A stretch of 64,000 nucleotides of DNA, taken from positions 310,001 through 374,000 of the forward strand of contig NZ_CADDWI010000013.1 of NCBI RefSeq assembly GCF_902809845.1, in the 5' to 3' direction. The notes under the pieces were generated by a model that worked only from the letters and a program-made list of their open reading frames with translations, had not been told where the DNA came from and ran no database searches. Position 1 is the first letter of the stretch, and every line of letters starts with the position of its first letter. The stretch is from Chelativorans sp. Marseille-P2723. GTDB lineage: Bacteria > Pseudomonadota > Alphaproteobacteria > Rhizobiales > Rhizobiaceae. Below are positions 9,410 to 17,827 of the stretch, piece after piece. A program made the position numbers and the translations under genes.

Positions 9410-9730
9410 TCAGAGGCAGGCCGTGCTGACGACAACTGGGGAGAGGGTCCACAATGTGGAAACCAGGGCCGCTACGGCCAAGGTCAGGCTGAGTCTGCGC
9501 ACGAAAGGCGAGGACGAGCCCATGCGTGGCGAGCGCAGGGCGGCAAGGAATGCGACCTGCAGAGCCGTCGCCGCAATCCAGGCCGCTATAAGGGCGGCTC
9601 GGCCGGAAGTGAGACCGAATCCAGCTTGTGCCCAGCGGTCCGAGCAGACCAAGCCTTGGAGCCCGTAGACGGCGCTGAAGGCGGCGAGCCAGGCTGTCAG
9701 CGGAACGGAAATGCGCAGGATATCGGTCAT
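9410..9730 (-). CDS. Small membrane protein of the oxidase operon
   Basis: A 106-residue protein with three likely membrane helices (about residues 8-26, 43-65 and 82-102: ISVPLTAWLAAFSAVYGL, ALIAAWIAATALQVAFLAAL, LSLTLAVAALVSTLWTLS). The ATG at 9730 overlaps the stop of the subunit I/III gene by four bases, so it is the last gene of the oxidase operon. A longer in-frame start at 9799 would lie inside the upstream gene and is rejected. It could be a small structural (subunit IV-like) or assembly component; no conserved motif identifies it. Confidence 0.6.
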   Translation of the reverse strand: MTDILRISVPLTAWLAAFSAVYGLQGLVCSDRWAQAGFGLTSGRAALIAAWIAATALQVAFLAALRSPRMGSSSPFVRRLSLTLAVAALVSTLWTLSPVVVSTACL

Positions 9731-12210
9731 GTCAACACTCCTGGAAGCCAGGCGGCGGCAAGGCCGATCAGCGCAACGCCCACGGCGTAGTCCGACCAAA
9801 GCCGGACAATGCGTGCTTCGCCGATTCTTTGCGCCGAGACGTAGCCCGCCGTCACACGGAGGGCGAGGAACGCCTTCATAAGCCCAGCAAGGGCCAAATG
9901 TAGCAGAACGTAGCCCGCCACCACCCAGAGCGTTGCGTCATAGGCATGGGCATTGTGGGCGGTCCCTGTGAGGACGGTGACCCCTGCGGCGGCGAGGGCC
10001 GCAAGCCCGGCGAAGCTCAGTAGCAGCCCTGGCAGGGATCCAGCGCCCCGTTGAAGGGCCCGATCGGCCATACGGATTCCCACCAGCGTCAGCACCGCTC
10101 CTCCCAGCGCCAAGGCAGGGCCGGTGATTCCGGGTTCCAGATAGGAGGGCGGTGGCCAGTTCGGCGCAACGGTCCAGAGGAAGGCGTATCCGAAGAGAAG
10201 CGATCCGAAGAAGACGCCGTTTGCCAGGAGCAGGAACAGCGAACCCCACCAGCCGGGCGGTTCCGAGGCGTGAGAAGCGAGCGGGAGCGCCAACCCGTTC
10301 CCTACATCCTGCGGGCTCTGATCCTCCTGGCTCCCAAGACTCCAGGCCCACCAGATGCCAAGCCCGGTCACGCCTAGGAGAGAGAGCGGTATGAGCCAAT
10401 AGGCCTTGATCAGCATTCCAACGAAGAAGCTTCCGGTGACCAGAGCCATGACGATAGGCAGCGCCGAGTTGGTCGGAAAAATGACGAGGTGCTTCGGCCG
10501 CCCGCTGGCAATCTCCACCATCAGAATCTCGCGCCGACCGTCGGCTGGAGGGGTCCCGAGATAACCCTCGCCCCGCGCAATGCGCAGGGGTAGGTCGGGA
10601 TCATCGTGAAGCGGATAGCGACTGCGGATCACCGGTAGGGATGCTAAATTGAAGGATGGTGACGGCGACGGCATGGCCCAATCGAGCGTTCCCGCCCGCC
10701 ACGGATTGCGGCGGCCACGACCTGCCACCGCTGCGTTTACCGCGACATCGATAAGAACGAGAGCGAAGCCGATCGCCATCACGAATCCGCCGATCGACGC
10801 CAAAAGGTTGATGAGTTCCCATCCAGATCCAACCTCGATGAAATCAATGCGCCGGCGCATTCCCAGCAAGCCTGCCCAGTGCAGCAGCAGGAAAGTGCCG
10901 TGAAAGCCGAGGACGATCAGCCAGAATGCCGTCTCGCCGAGCTTGAAATATCGCTTCCGCCCGGTGAAGTTCGGCAGCCAGTAATAGAGGCCGGCAAGCA
11001 TCGGGAAGACGAAACCGCCCACCAGCACATAATGAAAGTGCGCCACGACGAAGTAGGTATCGTGTGACTGCCAGTCGAATGGCACCATCGCCACCATGAC
11101 GCCGGTAAGCCCGCCCATGACGAAGGTCGCAAAGAAGGCGAGGATCCAGAGCATCGGCAGGTGCATCTCGGGCCGTCCCTTCCAGATGGTCCCGATCCAG
11201 GCGAAGATCTGGATGCCGGTGGGCAGCGCCACCAGCGTCGAGGCGGCCGAGAAGAAGGCGAGCCCCATATGGGGGATGCCGGTGGCGTACATGTGATGGA
11301 CCCAGAGTCCGAAGCTCAGCACGCCCAACGCGGCGGCCGCTGCAACGATCCACCCGTATCCCAGGAGTGTCGTGCGCGCCATCACCGGAAGCACAGTCGA
11401 AACAACTCCTGCTGCAGGCAGGAAGATGATGTAGACTTCCGGATGGCCGAATAGCCAGAACAGGTGCTGCCACAGGAGGGAGTCTCCTCCCGACTCGGCC
11501 TGGAAGAAGGGCATGCCGAAGGCGCGTTCGAGTTCCAGCAGGATCGAGCCCAGGATCAGCGGTGGAAAGGCGGTCAGGATCATCACCGCCACGATCAGCA
11601 TGTACCAGGCGAAGATGGGAAGCTTGTCCAGCGACATGCCTGGCGCACGATAAAGGAGCACCGTCGCAACGATTTCTACAGCCGCCGAGATAGCGGAAAT
11701 CTCCACGAAAGTAATTCCTAGGAGCCAGAAGTCGGGATTGATCCCCGGAGATCCCAAGGTTGAGGAGAGCGGCGGATAGAGAAACCAGCCGCTATCGGGT
11801 GCAATGCCTGCGACGAGTGCGAAGATCAGCATCGAACCGCCGAAGAGATAGCACCAGAAGCCGAAAGCGCTCAGCCGTGGGAAAGCCAGGTCGCGCGTTC
11901 CCAGCATCTTCGGCAGGAGATAGATGGTCAGTCCTTCAAATAGAGGGATCGCAAACAGGAACATCATGATGGTCCCGTGCATCGTGAAGACCTGGTTGTA
12001 GATGTCAGGTCCCATGAATGCCGAGCGCGGGGATGCCAATTGGGCGCGGATCAGCATTGCCAGAATGCCTGCGATCACGAAGAAGGTGACGGCGGTAAAC
12101 AGGAACATCAGGCCGATGTCATTGTTGTTCACCGTCGTGAGCTTGCCGCGCCAACCTGGTTGGGCTGACCAGATGCGCTCGAGTTCCCGATGGCGGCGAA
12201 GCGCGTTCAC
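9727..12210 (-). CDS. ctaD: Heme-copper oxidase subunit I/III fusion
   Basis: Terminal oxidase core subunit of 827 residues. The subunit I part has the heme ligands in FTMHGT (H78) and HFHYVLVGG (H391, H393), the CuB ligands in HPEVY (H256, with E258 and cross-linked Y260) and VHHMY (H305, H306), and the D-pathway aspartate in GTRDLAFP (D107). At the K-pathway position the usual lysine of PTGIKIF is glutamine (Q334), and the usual asparagines near D107 are missing. The C-terminal part, from about 640, is a subunit III-like domain (WWGSLFLLLANGVFFGSLLF). The GTG at 12210 overlaps the upstream stop as GTGA and is preferred to an ATG at 12240. The partner subunit II lacks CuA, so the donor may be quinol. 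Confidence 0.9.
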   Translation of the reverse strand: MNALRRHRELERIWSAQPGWRGKLTTVNNNDIGLMFLFTAVTFFVIAGILAMLIRAQLASPRSAFMGPDIYNQVFTMHGTIMMFLFAIPLFEGLTIYLLPKMLGTRDLAFPRLSAFGFWCYLFGGSMLIFALVAGIAPDSGWFLYPPLSSTLGSPGINPDFWLLGITFVEISAISAAVEIVATVLLYRAPGMSLDKLPIFAWYMLIVAVMILTAFPPLILGSILLELERAFGMPFFQAESGGDSLLWQHLFWLFGHPEVYIIFLPAAGVVSTVLPVMARTTLLGYGWIVAAAAALGVLSFGLWVHHMYATGIPHMGLAFFSAASTLVALPTGIQIFAWIGTIWKGRPEMHLPMLWILAFFATFVMGGLTGVMVAMVPFDWQSHDTYFVVAHFHYVLVGGFVFPMLAGLYYWLPNFTGRKRYFKLGETAFWLIVLGFHGTFLLLHWAGLLGMRRRIDFIEVGSGWELINLLASIGGFVMAIGFALVLIDVAVNAAVAGRGRRNPWRAGTLDWAMPSPSPSFNLASLPVIRSRYPLHDDPDLPLRIARGEGYLGTPPADGRREILMVEIASGRPKHLVIFPTNSALPIVMALVTGSFFVGMLIKAYWLIPLSLLGVTGLGIWWAWSLGSQEDQSPQDVGNGLALPLASHASEPPGWWGSLFLLLANGVFFGSLLFGYAFLWTVAPNWPPPSYLEPGITGPALALGGAVLTLVGIRMADRALQRGAGSLPGLLLSFAGLAALAAAGVTVLTGTAHNAHAYDATLWVVAGYVLLHLALAGLMKAFLALRVTAGYVSAQRIGEARIVRLWSDYAVGVALIGLAAAWLPGVLT

Positions 12211-12911
12211 CGGGCTTCTCCTTGCAGGAAGGCGTCCCATTCGGCCTTGTCATGCGCGCGTACCGTGAAGCGGTGCCCGGCATAACCCCTGCCGTTGAAC
12301 TCGGCGCTCACGCCCGCATAGTCGCCGGGATTGTCCGCTTCGATCCGCAGAACGTTGACGTGACCAGGAATCGCGTCGAGCTTGCCAGCCAGCCTCGGCG
12401 CCCAAAAGCTGTGGATCACGTCGGTCGAGGTGATCTCCACGTCGATCGGCCGCCGGGCGGGGATGTGGAGGACGCCCTCTGTCGTGCGGCCAGGTACATC
12501 GGCATAGGAGAAGCGCCAAACCCATTGAGAGGCTTCGGCGCGCACCGTGACAACCTCGGGGCCTGGCCGGGGCAGGAGCCGCTCGCCCACGACGAGACCG
12601 TAGGCAGTCAGCGCCGCCAGAATGGTCATCGAGAAGCCGAGACCGAGGCCCCAGATCCAGATCCGCTCGCGCCTTGCCTCCGCTTCCGGCGTCGCAGGTC
12701 CGGACGGACGGTAGAATCCCACTACAAGGAGCACAAGGACCAGCAGGAAGATCGCGGCCGATCCGAACAGGAGCACCCACCACATCATCGCGATGGCCTC
12801 TGCGGCGGGGCCGGCCGGATCAACCGTGGACAGCCGCCCTTCGCAACCGGTCGGCGCGAGGAGCGTTAACAGCCAGACTGGTCCACGCAGGAGAGATGCC
12901 CGATGGCCCAA
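12207..12911 (-). CDS. Oxidase subunit II without CuA cysteines
   Basis: Subunit II of the heme-copper oxidase: lipoprotein-like signal (LLTLLAPTGC), two membrane helices (about 40-66 and 84-108) and a periplasmic cupredoxin domain. The aromatic electron-entry segment (SQWVWRFSYAD) and one CuA-type histidine (VIHSFWAPRLAGKLDAIPG) are kept. The loop that normally reads CAEFCGxxH is here SAEFNGRGYAGH, so both cysteines of the CuA centre are Ser202 and Asn206. Such loss is known in quinol oxidases (CyoA), so quinol rather than cytochrome c may be the donor. The start is uncertain: TTG at 12911 gives 234 residues; an ATG at 12962 is possible. Either overlaps the divergent DUF2231 gene. Confidence 0.82.
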   Translation of the reverse strand: MGHRASLLRGPVWLLTLLAPTGCEGRLSTVDPAGPAAEAIAMMWWVLLFGSAAIFLLVLVLLVVGFYRPSGPATPEAEARRERIWIWGLGLGFSMTILAALTAYGLVVGERLLPRPGPEVVTVRAEASQWVWRFSYADVPGRTTEGVLHIPARRPIDVEITSTDVIHSFWAPRLAGKLDAIPGHVNVLRIEADNPGDYAGVSAEFNGRGYAGHRFTVRAHDKAEWDAFLQGEAR

Positions 12912-13421
12912 ACGCCTACCCCGAGCCGCGAACGTAAACTCACCGATCCAGTTATTCTGCATCCAGGCTACGATGAGACAGGGTCGAAGGTTGCGATAGC
13001 CAGCCACCCGATCCACGCTATGGCTGTCGCCTTCCCCATCGCGTTGACCTTCAGCAACTTTGGCGCGGACGCATTCTACTGGTGGACAGGCGACGTCTTC
13101 TGGGCGCGGGCTGCTCTTTGGGCGGCTGGGGTGGCCTTTCTGCTGGGGCTGGCTGCTGCCGCCACGGGCCTTCCGGAACTCCTGTTCGTTCCGGGCATCC
13201 GTGTCAGGGCATCCGCTTGGACTCACGCAGCCGTTGCGATGGTGCTTCTGTCGATCCTCGGTATCAATTGGGGCTACCGACTTTACGGCTACGAGGCTGC
13301 GGTCCTGCCCTATGGAATTCTCCTTTCGGGGTTTGGCGTCATCATGGTGGGCGCGACGGGGTGGCATGGCGGCAAGCTTGTTTTCGACTACAACCTGGGC
13401 GGCGCTTCAAAGGGAAGCTGA
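12903..13421 (+). CDS. DUF2231 membrane protein
   Basis: A 172-residue protein with about four membrane helices and the SHPIHAMAVAFPIALTFSNF motif of the DUF2231 family, whose members often sit beside oxidase and cytochrome genes; the histidines suggest heme or metal contact but the role is unknown. The ATG at 12903 is preceded by AGGAGAG at about 12888-12895. Its 5' end overlaps the divergent subunit II gene by a few bases, and its last 34 bases overlap the 3' end of the convergent CopD-like gene, an unusually compact arrangement. Confidence 0.75.
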   Translation: MAQTPTPSRERKLTDPVILHPGYDETGSKVAIASHPIHAMAVAFPIALTFSNFGADAFYWWTGDVFWARAALWAAGVAFLLGLAAAATGLPELLFVPGIRVRASAWTHAAVAMVLLSILGINWGYRLYGYEAAVLPYGILLSGFGVIMVGATGWHGGKLVFDYNLGGASKGS

Positions 13422-13903
13422 CGGCTGCGAGGTTCGATCAGCCAGTCCGGTAAGGGGATCTCCTCCAGTTCAGGCTTAGCCAGGACAAGGATCAGAATTC
13501 CGATGATCGGAACCAGCAGCAAGAGAAGCGGGAACAGGGGTGCGGGCGTCTGATACTTTCCCCCTGTCTCACCCACGGCGACGACTATGCTTCCGATCCA
13601 TGCATGAAAGCCGATCAGCAGCGCCACGAAGACCAGTTTCGCGAACATCCAGACTACGAAGACCTCACGAAGGAAGATGAGGAGAATGCCGACCGCAATC
13701 GCGGACAGCGCGGCCGGAGTGACTACCCAGGCATAGCCGTAATGACATGCCAGCCGGATCCGGCTGTAGTCTGCCGGCCCGATTGCCGGGTCGTGCCGCG
13801 CCAGCATCAGAGGAAGCGCAAACAGTCCCGCGCACCAGATCGCCAGCGCAGCTATGTGAAGTGTCTTCAGATAAGAGACTGCGCCCTCAAGCCACACGAT
13901 CAT
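13388..13903 (-). CDS. CopD/HemJ-like membrane protein
   Basis: A 171-residue integral membrane protein with four hydrophobic helices. The first holds the conserved histidine in LKTLHIAALAIWCAGLFALP and the third a second one in KLVFVALLIGFHAWIG, a pattern shared by CopD copper-resistance and HemJ heme-biosynthesis proteins. Near an oxidase and CtaG, a role in copper or heme delivery to the oxidase is the reasonable inference. The ATG at 13903 overlaps the CtaG stop (ATGA). The 3' end overlaps the convergent DUF2231 gene by 34 bases. Confidence 0.72.
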   Translation of the reverse strand: MIVWLEGAVSYLKTLHIAALAIWCAGLFALPLMLARHDPAIGPADYSRIRLACHYGYAWVVTPAALSAIAVGILLIFLREVFVVWMFAKLVFVALLIGFHAWIGSIVVAVGETGGKYQTPAPLFPLLLLLVPIIGILILVLAKPELEEIPLPDWLIEPRSRQLPFEAPPRL

Positions 13904-14607
13904 GCAGCTCCTTGCGCCATCGACTGCCATTCCCGGCGAGCAAGCAGGATGCTCCACAGCGCGAAGGGCAATCCGGCCGGAACCCACATGATCAATCCGC
14001 CCAACTGCTGGTCGGCAAGCGGCGTAAAGCCCCAGGCCCAGGGCGCAATGGCGTGGATCGCATAAAGCGGTTCCGGCGCAAGGGTGAGGAGCGCACCAAG
14101 AAGCGCCATCTGCATGAAGCCGGCGAGGATAAAAAGGAGGGCGCGGCCCGAGCCTTGGCGCCGATCGAAAACGGCACGCCAGAAAGCAACGGCGGTTACC
14201 AGAAGCGTCGCCTGCATTACCCAGTAGACGGCAATATTGCTGAGAGCCAGATCGTAGGCTTGCGGAAGATGCCACAGCCAGAGAACGCTGGTCGAAACGA
14301 TGAAGGGAATTGCGATGGAGCGCACTTCCCGCGCCGGCCAGGCCAGAGCGATCAGCGGCCCTGCCGCTGCCACCAGGAGAACATGGTGGACGACGCGCGC
14401 GGAAAAGAGCGCTGCCGACAAGGCGCAAAGGGGCGACACGAAAACGATGACCAGAGTTGCGACCGCTAAGGCCCCGGGTTTGGTCCTCGATACCGTCAGA
14501 GCAAAGATCCCGAGCGCCAGAAGGAGGAAGGGGTCCAGGTTCCAGGCCATCCAAAGCTCGCTTGGGGCAGGCGGCGGCCCGCAATAGGTTCCCTGCAATG
14601 CCTCCAT
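13900..14607 (-). CDS. ctaG: CtaG-type cytochrome oxidase assembly protein
   Basis: Membrane protein of 235 residues with about seven hydrophobic helices belonging to the caa3-type CtaG family (Bacillus CtaG), needed for assembly of the CuB-containing subunit I. Supporting segments are FSARVVHHVLLVAAAGPLIALAWP, LWLWHLPQAYDLAL, FWRAVFDRR and ADQQLGGLIMWVPAGLPFALW, all typical of the family. The ATG at 14607 has GGGAAGG just upstream. It is the first gene of a run (ctaG, copD-like) on the minus strand; the oxidase genes follow beyond the oppositely oriented DUF2231 gene. Confidence 0.87.
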   Translation of the reverse strand: MEALQGTYCGPPPAPSELWMAWNLDPFLLLALGIFALTVSRTKPGALAVATLVIVFVSPLCALSAALFSARVVHHVLLVAAAGPLIALAWPAREVRSIAIPFIVSTSVLWLWHLPQAYDLALSNIAVYWVMQATLLVTAVAFWRAVFDRRQGSGRALLFILAGFMQMALLGALLTLAPEPLYAIHAIAPWAWGFTPLADQQLGGLIMWVPAGLPFALWSILLARREWQSMAQGAA

Positions 14608-14779
14608 CGCACCTTCCCTCCTCTGGACGACTATCAGGCGGATGCCGCTCCAATTCGGAACCATTCTGAGGGCAACAGGTTCCAACAAGCAGAACCAGTC
14701 CAGTTCTTTCTGGCTGGACAACCGCAATCCCACCCATCTCTCGGACTTTGCCGGGGTAACCTGAGACGGAGGGACGCAA

Positions 14780-15121
14780 ATGCGCATTGGCTATCTTTTC
14801 GCTCTTGTGCCTGCCATTGCCGGCGTCGTGTTGGGGGCTATCGCCTATTTGCGACCGGAAACCGGTGTGGATGGAACGCCGGGTGCCCTGCTTGCGATGG
14901 TGGGCGCCGCCGCCACCGTGATCGGAGGGTTCCTCGCCATGCTGCCGGCGATAAGCGGCAGACTGCTGAAGACGCTGATTTTTCTGACGGGCTTGGCCGC
15001 TTTCCTGACAGCCATCGCGGCATGGTTCCTGATGCAATACGCTTTCGCCATCGTCATGGTGCTGGCCCTTGTCAGCCTAGGCGTCGCTCTCGCCATCCCG
15101 AACCGGAGGGTTCGTGCATGA
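14780..15121 (+). CDS. Small membrane protein coupled to PQQ dehydrogenase
   Basis: A 113-residue protein of four predicted membrane helices (about 5-23, 36-58, 63-87 and 90-107) with almost no soluble part. Its stop TGA overlaps the ATG of the dehydrogenase gene (ATGA at 15118-15121), so the two are translationally coupled. Membrane-bound glucose dehydrogenases carry an N-terminal helical membrane domain, and the polyol dehydrogenase SldA has a separate small membrane subunit SldB; by position and topology this protein could play that anchoring, quinone-site role. That is inferred, as I see no sequence motif proving it. Confidence 0.6.
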   Translation: MRIGYLFALVPAIAGVVLGAIAYLRPETGVDGTPGALLAMVGAAATVIGGFLAMLPAISGRLLKTLIFLTGLAAFLTAIAAWFLMQYAFAIVMVLALVSLGVALAIPNRRVRA

Positions 15122-17022
15122 CCACACGTCTCCCTGTCGCTCTCGCTTTTATAACCTTCGCTGGCCCGGCGGCAGCCGATCAGACGAGTTGGACTCATTT
15201 CCACGGCGATCTTGCCTCGACCAAGTTCGCCAACGTGGAGAGTTTCACGCCGGAGTCCGTCAGTCGGCTAGAACGGGCCTGGGAGGTCCGCACCGGAGAC
15301 GTGTCCGATGGGTCCGGGGAACGGCCGGCTTCTGTCTGGTCGGCGACGCCCGTTTATGCGAACGATACGGTCTATCTTGCCACCCCATTTTACCGCGTGC
15401 TTGCGCTCGAGCCGGCGACCGGCGAAGAAAAATGGAGCTATGACAGCCGCTCTACACTGGAGGCGCTGACCCAGCCTGCGCTCAAGACGCGCGGCGTAGC
15501 CTATTGGGAGAGTGGCGATGACGGTCCCTGCGAGAAGCGCGTCTATCTCGGTACGATGGACGCTCATCTCCACGCGCTCGACGCCAACACCGGCGAACTC
15601 TGCTCGGATTTCGGCGATGGCGGCGTCCTCAACGTTAACCAGTGGAACACGCAAACCCCCGTCTGGCCGCTATCGCTCCTCCAACAGCCGACCGTGGCGG
15701 GCGACCGCCTGTTCATCGGCTGGTCCGGCATGGACTGGGAATACACCGCAACCCCGCCGGGCAACCTGATGGCGGTGGATGCGCGTACCGGCGAACTTCT
15801 GTGGGACACCGGCTTTATCCCCGAGGAGCTGATTCCCGTCACAGGCACCGCCAACATCTGGACGGCGATGTCGGCTGATCCGGAACTCGGCCTGATCTAC
15901 GCCCCGATCTCGGCCCCGGAACCCAATTACTGGGGCGGTAATCGCGGCGACGGCATACCCTTGGCCACCTCGGTAACGGCGCTTGACATGGAGACGGGTG
16001 AGATCGTCTGGAGTCGCCAGCTCATCTATCATGACCTGTGGGACTATGACACGCCGTCGGCTCCTACCCTGGTCGACATCGAGCGCGACGGGCAGGTGAT
16101 CCCCGCGCTGGTGCAAACCACAAAGCAGGCAATGATCTGGGTGCTCGACCGCCGGACGGGCGAACCGCTCTTTCCGGTGGAGGAGCGGCCGGTGCCACCG
16201 AGCGACATCGACAGCGAGAACGCCTCCCCCGTGCAGCCTTTTGCCGAGATGCCTCCGCCCACACTTGACTATACGGAATTTCCCGGGCCGTGGTGGGTGG
16301 CCGATCTGGTCAGCGCCGGTCAATGCTCTCGCGACCTTGAGACCTTTCGCTATGAAGGAATCTACACGCCGCCCTCGCTGGAAGGGACGCTGTTTTATCC
16401 GGGAACGGCCGGCGCCAACAATTGGGGCGGCGCGGCTGTCGATCCTCGAACCAATACGCTCTATGTCAATACCTCGCGCGTCGTGCAGGTGATCCGCCTC
16501 ATTCCAAACGACCGTTTCGAGGATGAGGTTCGCCAAGCCACCGGCGGCGACCTGCAAGGCGGCAGCGACGAGGGCTTTCATCCCCAGCGCGGCTCGCCCT
16601 ACGGCATAGAGATCTATGAGTGGCTGAACTGGGCCGGACTGCCCTGTTGGGCGCCCCCATACGGCACCTTCTCGGCCTACAATCTTAATACGGGGGAGCG
16701 GCTCTACGAGGTGCCTTTCGGCCTATCACAGCAATGGGGTTTCTACGGACTGGCCGCATGGGGCTCGCCTACGCTTGGCGGCCCGGTGGTGACTGCTGGC
16801 GGCGTGGTGTTCATCGGTGCCTCAATGGATTCGCGGGTGCGCGCGCTTGACGCCGCATCCGGCAAAGAGGTCTGGTCAGATCTTCTCGCCGCTCCCGTGG
16901 TGGCCAACCCGGCCGTCTATACACATGAAGGCGTGGATTATGTCGTCTTTGTCGCCGGAGGCAATTCGATCCTGAAGGAGGAGGTCGCGGATCAAGTTGT
17001 AGCTTACCGGCTGGCTGACTAG
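15118..17022 (+). CDS. Periplasmic PQQ-dependent dehydrogenase
   Basis: Quinoprotein of 634 residues with a cleavable signal (VALAFITFAGPAAA, cut before DQT) and an eight-bladed beta-propeller. It is most like the glucose/quinate/polyol dehydrogenase branch: LIYHDLWDYDTPSAPTLVDI holds the expected catalytic aspartate, TKQAMIWVLDRRTGEPLFPV and the blade ending in GLPCWAPPYG match that branch, and WSATPVYANDTVYLATPF is a typical first blade. It lacks the N-terminal membrane domain of glucose dehydrogenase, but a small membrane protein gene is coupled directly upstream. Electrons probably pass to ubiquinone and then to the oxidase encoded upstream. The oxidised substrate cannot be told from sequence. 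No PQQ biosynthesis genes are in the window. Confidence 0.85.
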   Translation: MTTRLPVALAFITFAGPAAADQTSWTHFHGDLASTKFANVESFTPESVSRLERAWEVRTGDVSDGSGERPASVWSATPVYANDTVYLATPFYRVLALEPATGEEKWSYDSRSTLEALTQPALKTRGVAYWESGDDGPCEKRVYLGTMDAHLHALDANTGELCSDFGDGGVLNVNQWNTQTPVWPLSLLQQPTVAGDRLFIGWSGMDWEYTATPPGNLMAVDARTGELLWDTGFIPEELIPVTGTANIWTAMSADPELGLIYAPISAPEPNYWGGNRGDGIPLATSVTALDMETGEIVWSRQLIYHDLWDYDTPSAPTLVDIERDGQVIPALVQTTKQAMIWVLDRRTGEPLFPVEERPVPPSDIDSENASPVQPFAEMPPPTLDYTEFPGPWWVADLVSAGQCSRDLETFRYEGIYTPPSLEGTLFYPGTAGANNWGGAAVDPRTNTLYVNTSRVVQVIRLIPNDRFEDEVRQATGGDLQGGSDEGFHPQRGSPYGIEIYEWLNWAGLPCWAPPYGTFSAYNLNTGERLYEVPFGLSQQWGFYGLAAWGSPTLGGPVVTAGGVVFIGASMDSRVRALDAASGKEVWSDLLAAPVVANPAVYTHEGVDYVVFVAGGNSILKEEVADQVVAYRLAD

Positions 17023-17099
17023 AATGGGCGGAGGCTGCCGAACCGGATGGACGGCAGCGCTGACCAGTTCACCGCGCTAAGGCGTTGCTCGCGAACTTG

Positions 17100-17580
17100 A
17101 TTGGTTTGCCAACGGCCGCGCCTACCCAAAAGAATTGGCGCATCGAAGCCCGGATCCAGCGCTTATTTTCGCTAACCTGGACTGGTTCTAATTCCACTGG
17201 TTTCGCCTTCGCAAGGCCGCCGCGACGTTGTCGCCACTGTCGATGAATTGGCCAAGCTGGATCAGGGCTCGTGTTTATCGGCCAGACTGGCTGCCGACGA
17301 AGCTAATGCGCCAAGCCGCGCGCGCTGCGCCTTGGCGGACATGTCCGTGCCTTTACCTATGACGGCGCAATGAACGGCACTGTGTTCCTGGCGTATTTCG
17401 AGCAGGTGCTGGTTCCCACCTGTCGCCGGTACATCGTCGCGATGGACAAGTTGCAGCCCAGAAGGCCGCGGGCATGCGCGAGGCGGTTGAGCGACAGGCG
17501 GGGCCCTGCTTTACCTGCCGATCGATCGACGGTCCCGATCCGTCGAGAACGCCTTTGCCAAGCTCGGTTAGCTGAACGAC
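17100..17580 (+). pseudogene. Degenerate IS630-family transposase remnant
   Basis: The plus strand near 17337-17420 reads GHVRAFTYDGAMNGTVFLAYFEQVLVP, a well-known internal segment of IS630-type transposases, and the following bases still show pieces equivalent to VVMDN and to the NAFAKL end. Many frameshifts and substitutions break it up, and upstream the segment corresponding to FIDETW is also scrambled (VFIGQTG). It is of a different IS630 subgroup from the copy at 8289-9339. No clear ends were found. It separates the respiratory locus from the following catabolic block. Confidence 0.6.
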
Positions 17581-17721
17581 TGAGATTGGGGAGGCAGTCG
17601 TTACCTGGCCGGGTCCCAGCAGCCGCTTCAGGTGAGGCATAGTTTTCCTGCCGCGCGTCCCAGTTCCCATGCGACTGCTTGTTGTACGGCCTTGACGGGT
17701 GAACTATAGTAGCACAGTCTA

Positions 17722-17734
17722 GAAACCTTGTTTC
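17722..17734. promoter_or_regulatory. Inverted repeat GAAAC-N3-GTTTC
   Basis: A perfect palindrome with five-base arms (GAAAC CTT GTTTC) lies about 95 bases before the carboxymuconolactone decarboxylase-like gene. The word GTTTCAT recurs in an inverted repeat in front of the first TRAP binding protein gene. These could be operators for the IclR-type regulator at the end of the block, but the evidence is only two short sites. Confidence 0.25.
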
Positions 17735-17827
17735 ATATGAGAGAACTGCGTGAATTCATGGGCTGGTGAAAAGAACGTCCCGATTGAAGAATTCGCGCTC
17801 TCAGAGCGGAGCAGCAGGAGGAATTAC

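Noticed and set aside
12912-13367. N-terminal extension of oxidase subunit II
   Set aside because: It runs antisense through the DUF2231 gene and is not protein-like; the lipoprotein-type signal begins only after 12911.
13904-15037. Long N-terminal extension of the CopD-like frame
   Set aside because: The open frame continues upstream across the CtaG gene in another frame; the ATG at 13903 with ATGA overlap gives a normal membrane protein.
15670-16581. 303-codon minus-strand frame
   Set aside because: Antisense to the PQQ dehydrogenase propeller, without any family resemblance.
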